A program made the position numbers and the translations under genes. A DNA stretch of 64,000 nucleotides from Streptomyces hygroscopicus subsp. hygroscopicus (lineage in GTDB: Bacteria > Actinomycetota > Actinomycetes > Streptomycetales > Streptomycetaceae), in assembly GCF_030269125.1 (NCBI RefSeq), contig NZ_BSSM01000001.1, positions 930,001 to 994,000 of the forward strand. Reading direction: 5' to 3'. The notes below the pieces were generated by a model. It worked only from the letters and a program-made list of their open reading frames with translations. It was not told where the DNA came from and made no database searches. Positions 16,102-24,105 of this stretch are shown piece by piece; the stretch's first letter is position 1, and each line of letters opens with the position of its first letter.

Positions 16102-16872
16102 ATGATCCCCACCGAGGTCGCCGAGACCCTGCCGGAACTCGTCCCGTTCCTCCACGCCGTACAGGCGCGTCGACCCGACGACGGCACCTGGTGCGAGGCG
16201 TGGACGGTACGGGACGTGTTGATCCACCAGTCGGGGAACGCCGAGGAACTGGCCCGCGTCCTCCAGGCGTTCCTCGCGGGCACGCCCGTGGAGACCCGCG
16301 GCTTCGACCGCGAGGCCCCGTACCGCCGCCTGTCCGACACCGACCTCTGGTCGGCGTTCCTGCGGAACTGCGCGCACCTGACGGACATCGCCGCGGCCGC
16401 CGCGCGGGACCTCTCACCGGACACGGAGATCGTCTGGACCGGCCGGACCGTGACGGCCCCCTTCTTCGCCGAACACATGCGCGAGGAGTTGATCCTGCAC
16501 CGCTGGGACCTGACCGGCGACGACCGTACGGCGGTGCGAGCGCTCGACGAGCCGTGGATGACGGAACACAGCGTCGTCTCCGTCGGCCGCCCCCTCCTCG
16601 CCCGCGGCCGGTCCGCCCTGGCTCTCGCCCCGGACGAGCGGTTCGTCGCCCGCCTCCGCACCCCCGGCACGGACGACGTCGTGCTGACCGCCGACGCCAC
16701 CACCGCCGGCATCCGCCTGGCCGCCCCCGAGGGCCCCGCCACGATCGAGAGCGACGCCGCCGCCCGACTGCTCCTCCTGTGGGGCCGCCGTCCCGCCGAC
16801 CCCTCCCGCTGGCACAGCTCGGCGGGCCCGGAGACCCTGCGCAGGGCGCGGACCCTCCTCGGCGGCTACTGA
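16102..16872 (+). CDS. Maleylpyruvate isomerase-family (MDMPI/DinB-like) protein
   Basis: 256 aa, ATG at 16102. The N-terminal four-helix region carries WTVRDVLIHQSGNAEEL, the signature seen near the start of TIGR03083/MDMPI proteins, with a later HMREELILHRWDL supplying His and Glu of the metal site. The C-terminal part (about residues 170-256) is the accessory domain ending in an LLWGRRP stretch. The family is thought to hold mycothiol-dependent, metal-binding enzymes of the DinB fold, but most members lack assigned substrates and this one cannot be narrowed further. The stop overlaps the 3' end of the convergent SUKH gene by seven bases, leaving no room for a terminator between them. Confidence 0.82.
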   Translation: MIPTEVAETLPELVPFLHAVQARRPDDGTWCEAWTVRDVLIHQSGNAEELARVLQAFLAGTPVETRGFDREAPYRRLSDTDLWSAFLRNCAHLTDIAAAAARDLSPDTEIVWTGRTVTAPFFAEHMREELILHRWDLTGDDRTAVRALDEPWMTEHSVVSVGRPLLARGRSALALAPDERFVARLRTPGTDDVVLTADATTAGIRLAAPEGPATIESDAAARLLLLWGRRPADPSRWHSSAGPETLRRARTLLGGY

Positions 16873-17669
16873 CCGGCCACGCCCAGGTGGTTCATGAACC
16901 AGTGGGTGTCGAAATAGCGGGCCAGCGTGTACGGATGGTGCGGGTCGACGAGGACGCGGCAGACGAACTCCGCCGTCCCGCAGTCGAAGGAGAGGTCCTC
17001 GCCGTCGAAGGACCGGACCACGACGGGCCAGCGGTCGGGGTCGTCGCCGTCGGTCCTCCAGCAGTACAGGTCCTCGTGCTCCGTGCTCGCCCAGATGAGC
17101 AGCCCGTCTTCCCTGAGATGCGTCCACGGCTCCGGGTTCAGATCCAGGAAGCCGTCGAAGGCGCCCTGGCCGAACATCTCGGCCATGCGCTTGTAGTCGC
17201 GCGGCAGCGTGATGCCCAGGCGCGACTCCGGCTCCGCCCAGTCCACGTCCGGCCGCCACGCGGGCTCCGTCCAGCCGGTGATCCGTACGAGTCGCCGCAC
17301 CCAGTCGACGTCCTCGCCCGGAGCGACCGCCAGCGGTTCGGGCACCTTCCTGTGAGCGACCGCCAGCACCGGCCGCTCGGTCCCCTCGGCGTCTCGCGCC
17401 GTACCCGTGCCGACCCACTGATCCCCGTACGCCCACGCCCGTATCGTGACGGCCCGGCCCTCGAAGGGGACGAGGAGGGCCGCGCCCCTGGCCTCGTCCA
17501 CCGTCGGATCGGTGAAGCCGTCGAGGACGAGGGTGCGCGGGGTGCCGTACCTGCCGCCGAGCAGGTCGGTCAGTTCCTGGGTGTCAAGGTCGGCGGGCAG
17601 GTACATGTGGCCGTCCTCCGGCCCGAGACGGGTCAGCAGGTCGTCGACGATCGCTTGCGTGAGCTCCAT
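16866..17669 (-). CDS. SMI1/KNR4 (SUKH) superfamily protein
   Basis: 267 aa from ATG 17669; a TTG at 17699 would add ten residues and is less likely. The C-terminal 140 residues fit the SUKH fold: WAEPESRLGITLPRDYKRMA begins it, followed by GQGAFDGFLDLNPEPW and LLIWASTEHEDLYCWRTDG. The N-terminal 120 residues are a separate domain with no clear match. SUKH proteins frequently serve as immunity proteins against polymorphic or nuclease toxins. Here no toxin gene lies next to it, so it is an orphan immunity protein or a regulatory SUKH protein. It is convergent with the MDMPI-family gene and lies just downstream of a HAD phosphatase gene on the same strand. Confidence 0.75.
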   Translation of the reverse strand: MELTQAIVDDLLTRLGPEDGHMYLPADLDTQELTDLLGGRYGTPRTLVLDGFTDPTVDEARGAALLVPFEGRAVTIRAWAYGDQWVGTGTARDAEGTERPVLAVAHRKVPEPLAVAPGEDVDWVRRLVRITGWTEPAWRPDVDWAEPESRLGITLPRDYKRMAEMFGQGAFDGFLDLNPEPWTHLREDGLLIWASTEHEDLYCWRTDGDDPDRWPVVVRSFDGEDLSFDCGTAEFVCRVLVDPHHPYTLARYFDTHWFMNHLGVAGQ

Positions 17670-17708
17670 GGGGGACAGTGAAGCGCACCGTACTGACAAC
17701 GCGGCGCG

Positions 17709-18359
17709 TCACTGCTCCGCGAGGAGCGCGGGCAGCTTGCGCATGTCGTGGAAGACGACGGTGTCCGGCCCTTCCAGGCGCTCGGCCGGCGTGAGTCCCC
17801 CGGCATAGCCGAACGCCCGCATCCCAGCGGCGCGCGCGGCCCGCACCCCGGGCTCGCTGTCCTCGACCACCACACAGGCCGCGGGGTCGACTCCCCTGCT
17901 CCGGGCGGCGTGCAGGAACAGGTCCGGCGCGGGCTTCCCGCGCGCGACCTCGGAGGCGCTGTAGATCCGCCCCGCGAAACGCTCGTACAGTCCGGTGCGC
18001 CCCAGGGTGTGCCGCATCTTGTCATGGGACCCGCTGGACGCCACGCACGTCGGCAGTGTGATCGCGTCCAGTGCCTCCACCAGCCCGTCCACGGGGGCGA
18101 GTTCGGCGTCGACCGCCTCCCTGTGCAACTGCTCGAACCGCTCCGCCCAGACCGCGGCGGTCGACGCGCCCAACCGGTCGGCGACCTGCTCGCGGATCGC
18201 GGCGTGCGAGCGGCCGATGAACCGGCCGACGACCTCGGCCTCGCTCAACGGCCAGCCCAATTCCGCGCCGAGGGCGACCTGGAGGCGAACGGCGATGCGC
18301 TCACTGTCGACCAGTACGCCGTCGCAGTCGAATATGACGAGCTCTGTCGGCTTGATCAT
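17709..18359 (-). CDS. HAD-superfamily phosphatase (beta-phosphoglucomutase-like)
   Basis: 216 aa with all four HAD motifs. LVIFDCDGVLVDSE gives motif I (Asp10 nucleophile, Asp12 acid/base). VASSGSHDKM holds the motif II Ser, GKPAPDLFL the motif III Lys, and VVVEDSEPGVRAARAAGM the motif IV acid pair. The helical cap between motif I and motif II is the small C1 type found in beta-phosphoglucomutases and sugar- or glycerol-phosphate phosphatases. Substrate cannot be predicted from sequence; a sugar phosphate is the usual answer for this group. It lies 39 bp upstream of the SUKH gene on the same strand, so both may share a transcript. Confidence 0.9.
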   Translation of the reverse strand: MIKPTELVIFDCDGVLVDSERIAVRLQVALGAELGWPLSEAEVVGRFIGRSHAAIREQVADRLGASTAAVWAERFEQLHREAVDAELAPVDGLVEALDAITLPTCVASSGSHDKMRHTLGRTGLYERFAGRIYSASEVARGKPAPDLFLHAARSRGVDPAACVVVEDSEPGVRAARAAGMRAFGYAGGLTPAERLEGPDTVVFHDMRKLPALLAEQ

Positions 18360-18542
18360 CCCGGCAGCATAAGCGCTCGCCCGGCGTGCCGCCTCTCTCC
18401 CGAGAGGTGGTACGCCGGGCCTGGTGTCCAGCTGTCGTCCGACGCGTCACTCGTCCGAGGCCGGGTCCCTCCCCCGTGCGGATCTGACCTCGCGTTCCCC
18501 GTGTGCGGCGCCGTGTCGACCGCTGGTTCCCCGTATCGCGGT

Positions 18543-18734
18543 TCAGCAGGTATGGAGCGTGAGCGAGTCGGCCGAGACGCCCCCGGCGTCGTCCCGGTCC
18601 TCCTCTTCCAGTCGGTCCTCGACGCGATCCAGCAGCGCCTCCCAGCTCACCGGATCAATCTCTCCCGGCGGCTGCCGAGTCGGCGCCCTGCATGCCTCCG
18701 CCGCTTGGCGGAGTAGTTCGAATGTCTGGTACAT
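18543..18734 (-). CDS. Small acidic protein of unknown function (63 aa)
   Basis: ATG at 18734 follows GGGAGGAAGC by a suitable distance. The product starts MYQTFELLRQAAEACRAPTR, then holds an acidic helix DRVEDRLEEEDRDD and ends SLTLHTC. It is predicted mostly helical without a membrane segment. It follows the sigma-like gene on the same strand after 116 bp. Coding potential rests on the ribosome site and third-position GC use. No family is recognised. A role connected to the sigma-like factor is possible but unsupported. Confidence 0.5.
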   Translation of the reverse strand: MYQTFELLRQAAEACRAPTRQPPGEIDPVSWEALLDRVEDRLEEEDRDDAGGVSADSLTLHTC

Positions 18735-18850
18735 CTCGCGTGCTTCCTCCCATGAGTGCGCGAGTGGACATGTCCTCCGGGTCGCTAGGACCCAACCTGG
18801 GCTCACGGGAGGCGACGTGCGGTCCCCTCCCGTGAGTCCGAGTAGCGGCA

Positions 18851-19495
18851 CTAGCTCGTCATGTCGCCCAGTACCTCGTCGTAGATCGTTTCCTTGTAGG
18901 GCTCCAGGGACTTGCACACGTCCTTGAACCTGCGGCTCACCGTATGCCGGTCGATCCCGAGACGACGCGCGATCTCGGCCTGGCTGAGGCCCTCGACGAT
19001 CGCGAGCCTGCCGACCGGGTACAGCCTGTCGGTCAGCTTCTCGGCGAGGAACCGGTCGATGGCCTTGAGGCGGACCTCCCGCGCGTGGTCGCCCTCGTCC
19101 GCCTCGACCGGCACCTCGGGGAACTCGTGCACCGGTGAGGAGAGATCGCGGTCCCTGCCGCGCACCGCGTCCGCGATGACGTCGCGCATCACCTTGCGCG
19201 CGAAGGCCCGTCCGCCGTCCCGCCGGTCCAGGACGAAGTCCGGCCTCGACCAGGCGCGCACCAGTTGCAGCACGCAGGTCTGCACGAGGTCCTCCAGCAG
19301 GTACTGCATGCGTGCCCGGCGCACCATGCCCTCCAGGAGCGGCTTCAGCCGCCGCAGCTCCTCCACCTGCTCGGCCGTCAGCCGTCGGCGGGGCTTGGGC
19401 TCCGGTGCGGGGCGGGCGCCGGGGACGGGGTCCGGCGGGGTACTCGGTGGGTCGTTCGGCTCCGTCGGCCCTCGAACATCGGGGGCGTTGCGCAT
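18851..19495 (-). CDS. Sigma-70-like (ECF-type) transcription factor
   Basis: 214 aa. ATG at 19495 is preceded by GGAAGGA. After a Pro-rich tail of about 35 residues, LEDLVQTCVLQLVRAW and the following helices resemble sigma region 2, with AFARKVMRDVIADAVRGRDR as the promoter-melting segment. Near the C-terminus GLSQAEIARRLGIDRHTVSR is a clear region 4 helix-turn-helix. The linker between (about 125-165) is acidic. It could be an atypical ECF sigma factor or a DNA-binding protein that borrowed region 4. No anti-sigma gene is beside it, though a 49-aa membrane protein lies directly upstream on the same strand and could in principle serve as one. It is divergent from the XRE-TIR-STAND operon. 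Confidence 0.72.
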   Translation of the reverse strand: MRNAPDVRGPTEPNDPPSTPPDPVPGARPAPEPKPRRRLTAEQVEELRRLKPLLEGMVRRARMQYLLEDLVQTCVLQLVRAWSRPDFVLDRRDGGRAFARKVMRDVIADAVRGRDRDLSSPVHEFPEVPVEADEGDHAREVRLKAIDRFLAEKLTDRLYPVGRLAIVEGLSQAEIARRLGIDRHTVSRRFKDVCKSLEPYKETIYDEVLGDMTS

Positions 19496-19625
19496 GGGGA
19501 CCAGTCCTTCCCGTCATTCGGCTAACTCGTCACTGGCCGGCGGCGGTTCACCGCTCATCCATCCATGCCGTGGCGCGAACCGCGTACGGTGCGTTCCGGG
19601 CCCGGGATTTTCGCGGAGGCGGCAC

Positions 19626-19775
19626 TCAACCCAGCACCTGGAGAACGAAGACCGCGACTCCGACGCCCACGAGAAGGGCGACTCCGAGCGGCGGGTCGAG
19701 GAAGGCCACATAGGTGACCAGACCCGCGATCAGCAGGATCAGCAGGGCGCGTTGAAGCTTGTGGACAGGATCCAT
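19626..19775 (-). CDS. Tiny two-helix membrane protein (49 aa)
   Basis: ATG at 19775 follows GGAGC by about ten bases. The product reads MDPVHKLQRALLILLIAGLV, then a short FLDPPLG turn and a second hydrophobic run ending in VLQVLG, giving a hairpin of two transmembrane helices with almost no loops. It sits upstream of the sigma-like gene on the same strand and about 280 bp from the divergent XRE gene. Small double-helix membrane proteins appear as toxins, holin-like effectors, or membrane anchors and anti-sigma factors, so its place between a sigma-like gene and a TIR/STAND operon is worth noting. Function unknown. Confidence 0.6.
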   Translation of the reverse strand: MDPVHKLQRALLILLIAGLVTYVAFLDPPLGVALLVGVGVAVFVLQVLG

Positions 19776-19897
19776 TCGGGCTGCTCCAGGGGATCACGGC
19801 GCCGGACCGGGTGGCCGGCGGCGCCGGTGCGACCGGCGTACGACGGTTTCACCGGAGCAGGCCGTACGGACGAACCTCCGTGGGAGCAAGGGGTTTT

Positions 19898-19913
19898 GGT
19901 GACCATAGTCACC
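19898..19913. promoter_or_regulatory. 16-bp palindrome GGTGAC-CATA-GTCACC, candidate operator
   Basis: A perfect 6+4+6 inverted repeat in the divergent spacer, 143 bp upstream of the XRE start and about 120 bp from the small membrane gene. It is positioned to control either unit, most simply as an autoregulatory site for the XRE protein. No experimental motif is claimed. Confidence 0.5.
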
Positions 19914-20055
19914 TCGTCGACCGCGTCTGGCGCACCCCTCCTCCAGAGAAGGAAACGGGAAACAGCATCGATCGCCTTGTCCGTCCCCGAGCGGTTGCCG
20001 CACGCTTTCGTGCAGCGCCGAACCGGCCCCGGACGGAGTGGCTTTGGAGGATTCC

Positions 20056-21348
20056 GTGACACACCCGTCCCCCGGGTTCGGTGAGGAACTGAGGAAGCGC
20101 CGGCTCGCCGCCGGACTGAGCCTGACGGTCCTGTCCAGCGAAGTGCACTACAGCAAGGCGCAGTTGAGCAAGGTCGAGCGGGGCATCAAAGCGCCCAGTC
20201 ACGACCTCGCCCGGCTGTGCGACGCCGCGCTCGGTGCCGACGGAGAGCTGATCGCCCTCGTCCCGAAGGGCACCCCCGAAACACCCGCCGAGCCCGAGCC
20301 GGGCCAGGTCGAAGAGGAGGACTGGATCATGGAGTTGTCACCGGACGGTCCCAACCGGTTCCACCCCGTGGGGCGACGCCGGGTGATGGGCGCCGGTGTC
20401 GCCTCCCTGATGACCTGGCGCCCGGACGGTACGGGCCCGGCGACCCCGGCCGCGGGCGCGGGCATGCTGGAGGCGTCCCGCTCGCTGTTCACGCACTACC
20501 GAAGGCTCGGCCAGTCCGTGGCGCCCGGACTCCTCCTGCCCGTGCTGATCGCCCAGACGCACACACTGCGGGAACTGTCCGCCCAGTCCGACGCCGCCAA
20601 CCGTCGCCGGCTCCTCGCCCTGGGCTCCCGGTACGCCGAATACGTCGGCTGGCTGGTGCAGGAGACCGGGGACGAGAAGGCGGCCCTGTGGTGGACACGG
20701 CGCGCGGTCGATCTCGCGGCCGCCGGCGGTGACCGGGCGCTGGCCGGGTACGCGCTGGTCCGCAGGGCGCTGGTCACGCTGTACCGCGACGACGCCGCGG
20801 AGACCGTCGCCCTGGCCCGCCGCGCCCAGAGCGGCTCGCTGCCGCCCAGGATCCGCGGGCTCGCCGCACAACGCGAGGCCCAGGGACACGCGTTGGCGGG
20901 AGACCGCACCGCCTGCCTGCACGCCCTGGACCGGGCCCGCGACCTGCTCGCCCGGCACGAGGGCGATGCCGACGAGCCGGTCATCGGCACCATGCACCTG
21001 CCCGACTCCGTCGCCATGGTCACCGGCTGGTGCCTGGTCGACCTCGGCCGGCCGAAGGAGGCGGGCGAGGTGCTCGACCGGCAACTCGCCCTGGTCGGCC
21101 CGGACGCGGTGCGCACCCGGGTGCGGTACGGGGTGCGGCGCGCGCTCGCCTACGCCTCCGCCGGAGAGATCGACCACGCCTGTGCGCTGACCGAGCCGCT
21201 GCTCGACGGCGTGGCGGCGGTGCGCTCGGCGACCGTCATCACCGACCTGCGACGCCTCGCCCGCGTGCTCGCCCGGCACGCGGACCACCCTGCCGTACGC
21301 CGACTGGGCCCGCGACTCGGCACGTTGTCGCGCCTGTCCACTTCCTGA
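20056..21348 (+). CDS. XRE-family regulator with C-terminal helical-repeat sensor domain
   Basis: 430 aa. GTG at 20056 lies five bases after GGAGG, a better start than the in-frame GTG at 20038. Residues about 8-65 form the helix-turn-helix: ELRKRRLAAGLSLTVLSSEV followed by YSKAQLSKVERGIKAPS. The rest is alpha-helical and TPR-like (about 140-430), typical of Streptomyces XRE regulators that sense peptides or partner proteins. The region near RRRVMGAGVASLMTW resembles a linker found in many of these proteins. It starts a run with the TIR gene 13 bp behind, so it likely regulates the operon. The GGTGAC/GTCACC palindrome upstream is a candidate operator. Confidence 0.88.
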   Translation: MTHPSPGFGEELRKRRLAAGLSLTVLSSEVHYSKAQLSKVERGIKAPSHDLARLCDAALGADGELIALVPKGTPETPAEPEPGQVEEEDWIMELSPDGPNRFHPVGRRRVMGAGVASLMTWRPDGTGPATPAAGAGMLEASRSLFTHYRRLGQSVAPGLLLPVLIAQTHTLRELSAQSDAANRRRLLALGSRYAEYVGWLVQETGDEKAALWWTRRAVDLAAAGGDRALAGYALVRRALVTLYRDDAAETVALARRAQSGSLPPRIRGLAAQREAQGHALAGDRTACLHALDRARDLLARHEGDADEPVIGTMHLPDSVAMVTGWCLVDLGRPKEAGEVLDRQLALVGPDAVRTRVRYGVRRALAYASAGEIDHACALTEPLLDGVAAVRSATVITDLRRLARVLARHADHPAVRRLGPRLGTLSRLSTS

Positions 21349-21361
21349 AGGAGACGTCACC

Positions 21362-22114
21362 ATGCACGAGGTTTTCATCAACTACCGCACCGGGGACGGG
21401 GACAAGACCGCCGCACTGATCGACGAGGAGCTGAAGCGCCGCTTCGGCCGTGACCGCGTCTTCCGCGCGTCGAGGTCCATCACCCCCGGCGAGGCCTTCC
21501 CCGACAGGCTGCTCACCACGGTGCGCCGCGCCTCCCTCCTCCTGGCCGTCGTGGGCCCGGACTGGACGAACTTCCGGACCCGGCTGAACGACCCGGAGGA
21601 CTGGGTGCGCAAGGAGATCGAGGAGGCGTTCACCTGCGAGGTCCCCGTCGTGCCCATCCTGGACGGCCGCAGGACCGCCCGGCTGGACAAGGCCGCCCTG
21701 CCGGACGCGCTGTCCCGGCTCGCCGACCTCCAGTCCGTCCCGTTCGACACCCAGGACGCCGAGACCGGCCTGCGGCGCATCGGCGACCTCGTGGCCGACC
21801 TGGTCCCCGGCCTGACCGATCTGACCAGGGCCGAAGAGAACGCGTCACAGGGCTCCGTCACCAACTCGATCGACGACATGAGCGGAACCGCCGTGCAGAG
21901 CCGCGACTTCACCGGAGACGTCGGCGGCACCGTCATCAAGGACGCCCACGGTCCCGTGCACACGGGAGGCGGCAGCATCTACCAGAACTCCCGGCACGTC
22001 TCGGGCGGCCGGCACTTCTCCGGCAACGGGATGACGTACTTCGAGGGCGACAACCACGGCGGCATCCAGCACCGTTACGACGCTCCCGAACGGGGCGAGG
22101 ACGACGGCCGGTGA
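21362..22114 (+). CDS. TIR-domain protein with glycine-rich repetitive tail
   Basis: 250 aa, ATG at 21362 after GGAG. Residues 1-135 are a TIR domain: MHEVFINYRTGDGDKTA opens strand A, FRASRSITPGEAF forms the BB-loop region, and DPEDWVRKEIEEAFTCEVPV holds Glu85, which aligns by eye with the catalytic Glu of NADase TIR domains such as SARM1 (WVHKEI). NAD+ cleavage is therefore plausible. From about 145 the tail is rich in Gly, Ser, His and Asn with recurring short beta-like units (FTGDVGG, VHTGGGSIY, RHVSGGRHFSGNG), suggesting a beta-solenoid or assembly tail. Its HTGGG matches the N-terminus of the next protein. The stop overlaps that gene by four bases (GTGA). Confidence 0.88.
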   Translation: MHEVFINYRTGDGDKTAALIDEELKRRFGRDRVFRASRSITPGEAFPDRLLTTVRRASLLLAVVGPDWTNFRTRLNDPEDWVRKEIEEAFTCEVPVVPILDGRRTARLDKAALPDALSRLADLQSVPFDTQDAETGLRRIGDLVADLVPGLTDLTRAEENASQGSVTNSIDDMSGTAVQSRDFTGDVGGTVIKDAHGPVHTGGGSIYQNSRHVSGGRHFSGNGMTYFEGDNHGGIQHRYDAPERGEDDGR

Positions 22115-24105
22115 GTCCGTTCGGCAGTACCCGCATCGACAGCGCGAACGCCTTCACGCACACGGGCGGCGGCGACTTCCACGTGCACCTGGGCACCGAG
22201 TCGCAGAACCCGCACGGACCTGCCTTCCGCAAGGTCGCGGACGACCAGCTCGTCTGGTTGCGAAGGATGCTGGTCGCCCCGGCCAACATGGGCGAGGCCC
22301 GCGCCACGCTCGCCGACACCGGCACCGTCATTCTCGACGGCGCCCCGGGCAGCGGCCGTAGCTCGACCGCCAAGGTGCTCCTGCACGAGTACCACCGGGA
22401 AAGCGGCGTCTACAGCGAGCTGGCAGCCGGCGACGACGAGCAACTCCCGCTGCACGACCCGGGCTTGGTCGGAGCCGGCGACCGTCTGCTGCTCGACCTG
22501 TCCGACGCCGCCCGGTGGTCCGCCGCGCGGGCCGGCCTGTCCACCCTCCGCAAGTCCGTCCACGAGAAGAACGCGCGTCTCGTGGTCGTCATGCCGCACC
22601 GCGACACCCTCGACCCCGATCTCCAGCGCTTCCGGGTCGAGATCCGGCGGCCCCCGGGCCGTCAGGTGCTCAGACGGCACCTGCGCATGCACGGGCTGCC
22701 GTACGAGCAGTACATGCAACAACTCGACCAGGAAACCGAGGAGTTCGTCGCCGAGCGGCCGATGCGGGAGATCGCGGACCTCGCCGACCTGGTGCGCCGG
22801 GCCCGTGCGTCCGCTCGGCCCGGCGACGGGTTGGCGCAGTGGTGTGCGACCGCGAGGGGCGCGCGGAACGACCGGCGCAAGGAGGTCGCGGAGCTCGTGA
22901 GACGGCTGCCCGAAGCATCCCAGCGCGCGCTTCTGGTGACCGTCGCCCTGCTGCACGACGCGCACGCCGACGTCGTGCACCGCGCGGCGGCACTCCTGCT
23001 GGAGGCCCTCGGGCCCGGCTCGGAAGAGATCCCGCTGCTCCAGCACAAGGACCTCGCCGAGCGGCTCAAGGAGATCGGGGCCGGCGCGGACGCGGACGGA
23101 TTCGTGCGGTTCACCGAACTGGACTACGACTCCGCCGTCCGCGCCCACTTCTGGGACCACATGCCCGACCTGCGCCCCCACCTCGGAGCGTGGGCGGCGG
23201 ACGTCGTGGAACTCGACGATCCGCACCTGACCCCGGCCGTCCGTGATGATCTGGTGGCGCGGCTGGCCGGTCAGTACCTGCGCACCGGGCGCCCGGAGGG
23301 GCTCGCGTCGCTCGCCGAGAAGTGGAGCGCCGAGTCGGCGGTCCAGGTGCGTCTGGAGGCCGCGGTGCGGGCGCTGACCCGCGGGCTCGACGACCCGGCG
23401 CACGGCGGGTCTTTCCGGAAGCGGATCTACCAGTGGTGCGCCCACCACCGTCTCACGGCAGAGTTCGCCCAGGTGCTCGTCCAGGTGTGCGCGGACGTCC
23501 TCGCGTCCAACCACCCGGACATGGCCCTGTACCGGCTGTACCACCTGGCCCGGCGCGAACGCGGAACCACCCGTGCCCGGGACGCGCTGCGCGCGCTGGT
23601 GGCGAGGAGCGGCCGGCTCTACCGCACACTGCTCGACCGCCTCATCAGGCACGGCGGCCCCACACCCTCCGACCTCACCATCTTCCTGCACGTCAGCGAC
23701 CCGGAGCTGCTGACGGACGCCACCCGTACGGCGCGCGCGCTGGTGGAGGAGGCGGGTGTGCGACGCTGCCTGACCGCCTGCTGGTGCGCCGTACTCGCCG
23801 AGTTGCCCCGGACGGCATGGCAGCGGCAGGCGGTGGCCTGGCTGCACCGGGCCACCGAAGACGCGGACCACGTCGGCGAGTCGCTGCTCGATCTACTCGT
23901 CGGCGCGGCGGAGCAAGGCCGGGAGCGGCGCGGTGAGATGTTCGCCGCGCTGTACGCGGCCGCCCGCGCCGCCGAGCGTACGGCTCCGGGGGGACCCGTG
24001 CGTGCCGCCGGGACGACCGGACTGCTGCTGCACAAGATCGGTGTGGCCCAGGGCCTCCGCCCGGCCGGCCCGCCACCGTCATCGACCAGGGGGACACGAC
24101 CGTGA
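22111..24105 (+). CDS. STAND-like P-loop protein with altered Walker A and helical repeats
   Basis: 664 aa from GTG 22111. The first 30 residues contain FTHTGGGDFHVHLG, echoing the tail of the TIR protein. A P-loop-like site reads GAPGSGRSS at 77-85, with Arg where the Walker A Lys belongs, and RLLLDLSD near 125-132 is the Walker B region. From about 165 to 660 the protein is helical, with repeated leucine-rich helices (LLVTVALLHDAHADVVHRAA). Loss of the Walker Lys suggests poor or absent ATP hydrolysis, so it may be an inactive STAND-type scaffold or adaptor. It overlaps both neighbours by four bases (GTGA), implying stoichiometric co-translation. No named family can be assigned with confidence. 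Confidence 0.7.
   Translation: MSPFGSTRIDSANAFTHTGGGDFHVHLGTESQNPHGPAFRKVADDQLVWLRRMLVAPANMGEARATLADTGTVILDGAPGSGRSSTAKVLLHEYHRESGVYSELAAGDDEQLPLHDPGLVGAGDRLLLDLSDAARWSAARAGLSTLRKSVHEKNARLVVVMPHRDTLDPDLQRFRVEIRRPPGRQVLRRHLRMHGLPYEQYMQQLDQETEEFVAERPMREIADLADLVRRARASARPGDGLAQWCATARGARNDRRKEVAELVRRLPEASQRALLVTVALLHDAHADVVHRAAALLLEALGPGSEEIPLLQHKDLAERLKEIGAGADADGFVRFTELDYDSAVRAHFWDHMPDLRPHLGAWAADVVELDDPHLTPAVRDDLVARLAGQYLRTGRPEGLASLAEKWSAESAVQVRLEAAVRALTRGLDDPAHGGSFRKRIYQWCAHHRLTAEFAQVLVQVCADVLASNHPDMALYRLYHLARRERGTTRARDALRALVARSGRLYRTLLDRLIRHGGPTPSDLTIFLHVSDPELLTDATRTARALVEEAGVRRCLTACWCAVLAELPRTAWQRQAVAWLHRATEDADHVGESLLDLLVGAAEQGRERRGEMFAALYAAARAAERTAPGGPVRAAGTTGLLLHKIGVAQGLRPAGPPPSSTRGTRP

Noticed and set aside
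16102-18360. SUKH, MDMPI and HAD genes as part of the conflict systems
   Set aside because: They lie between the two candidate systems but have no coupling or shared architecture with either. No toxin partner is visible.
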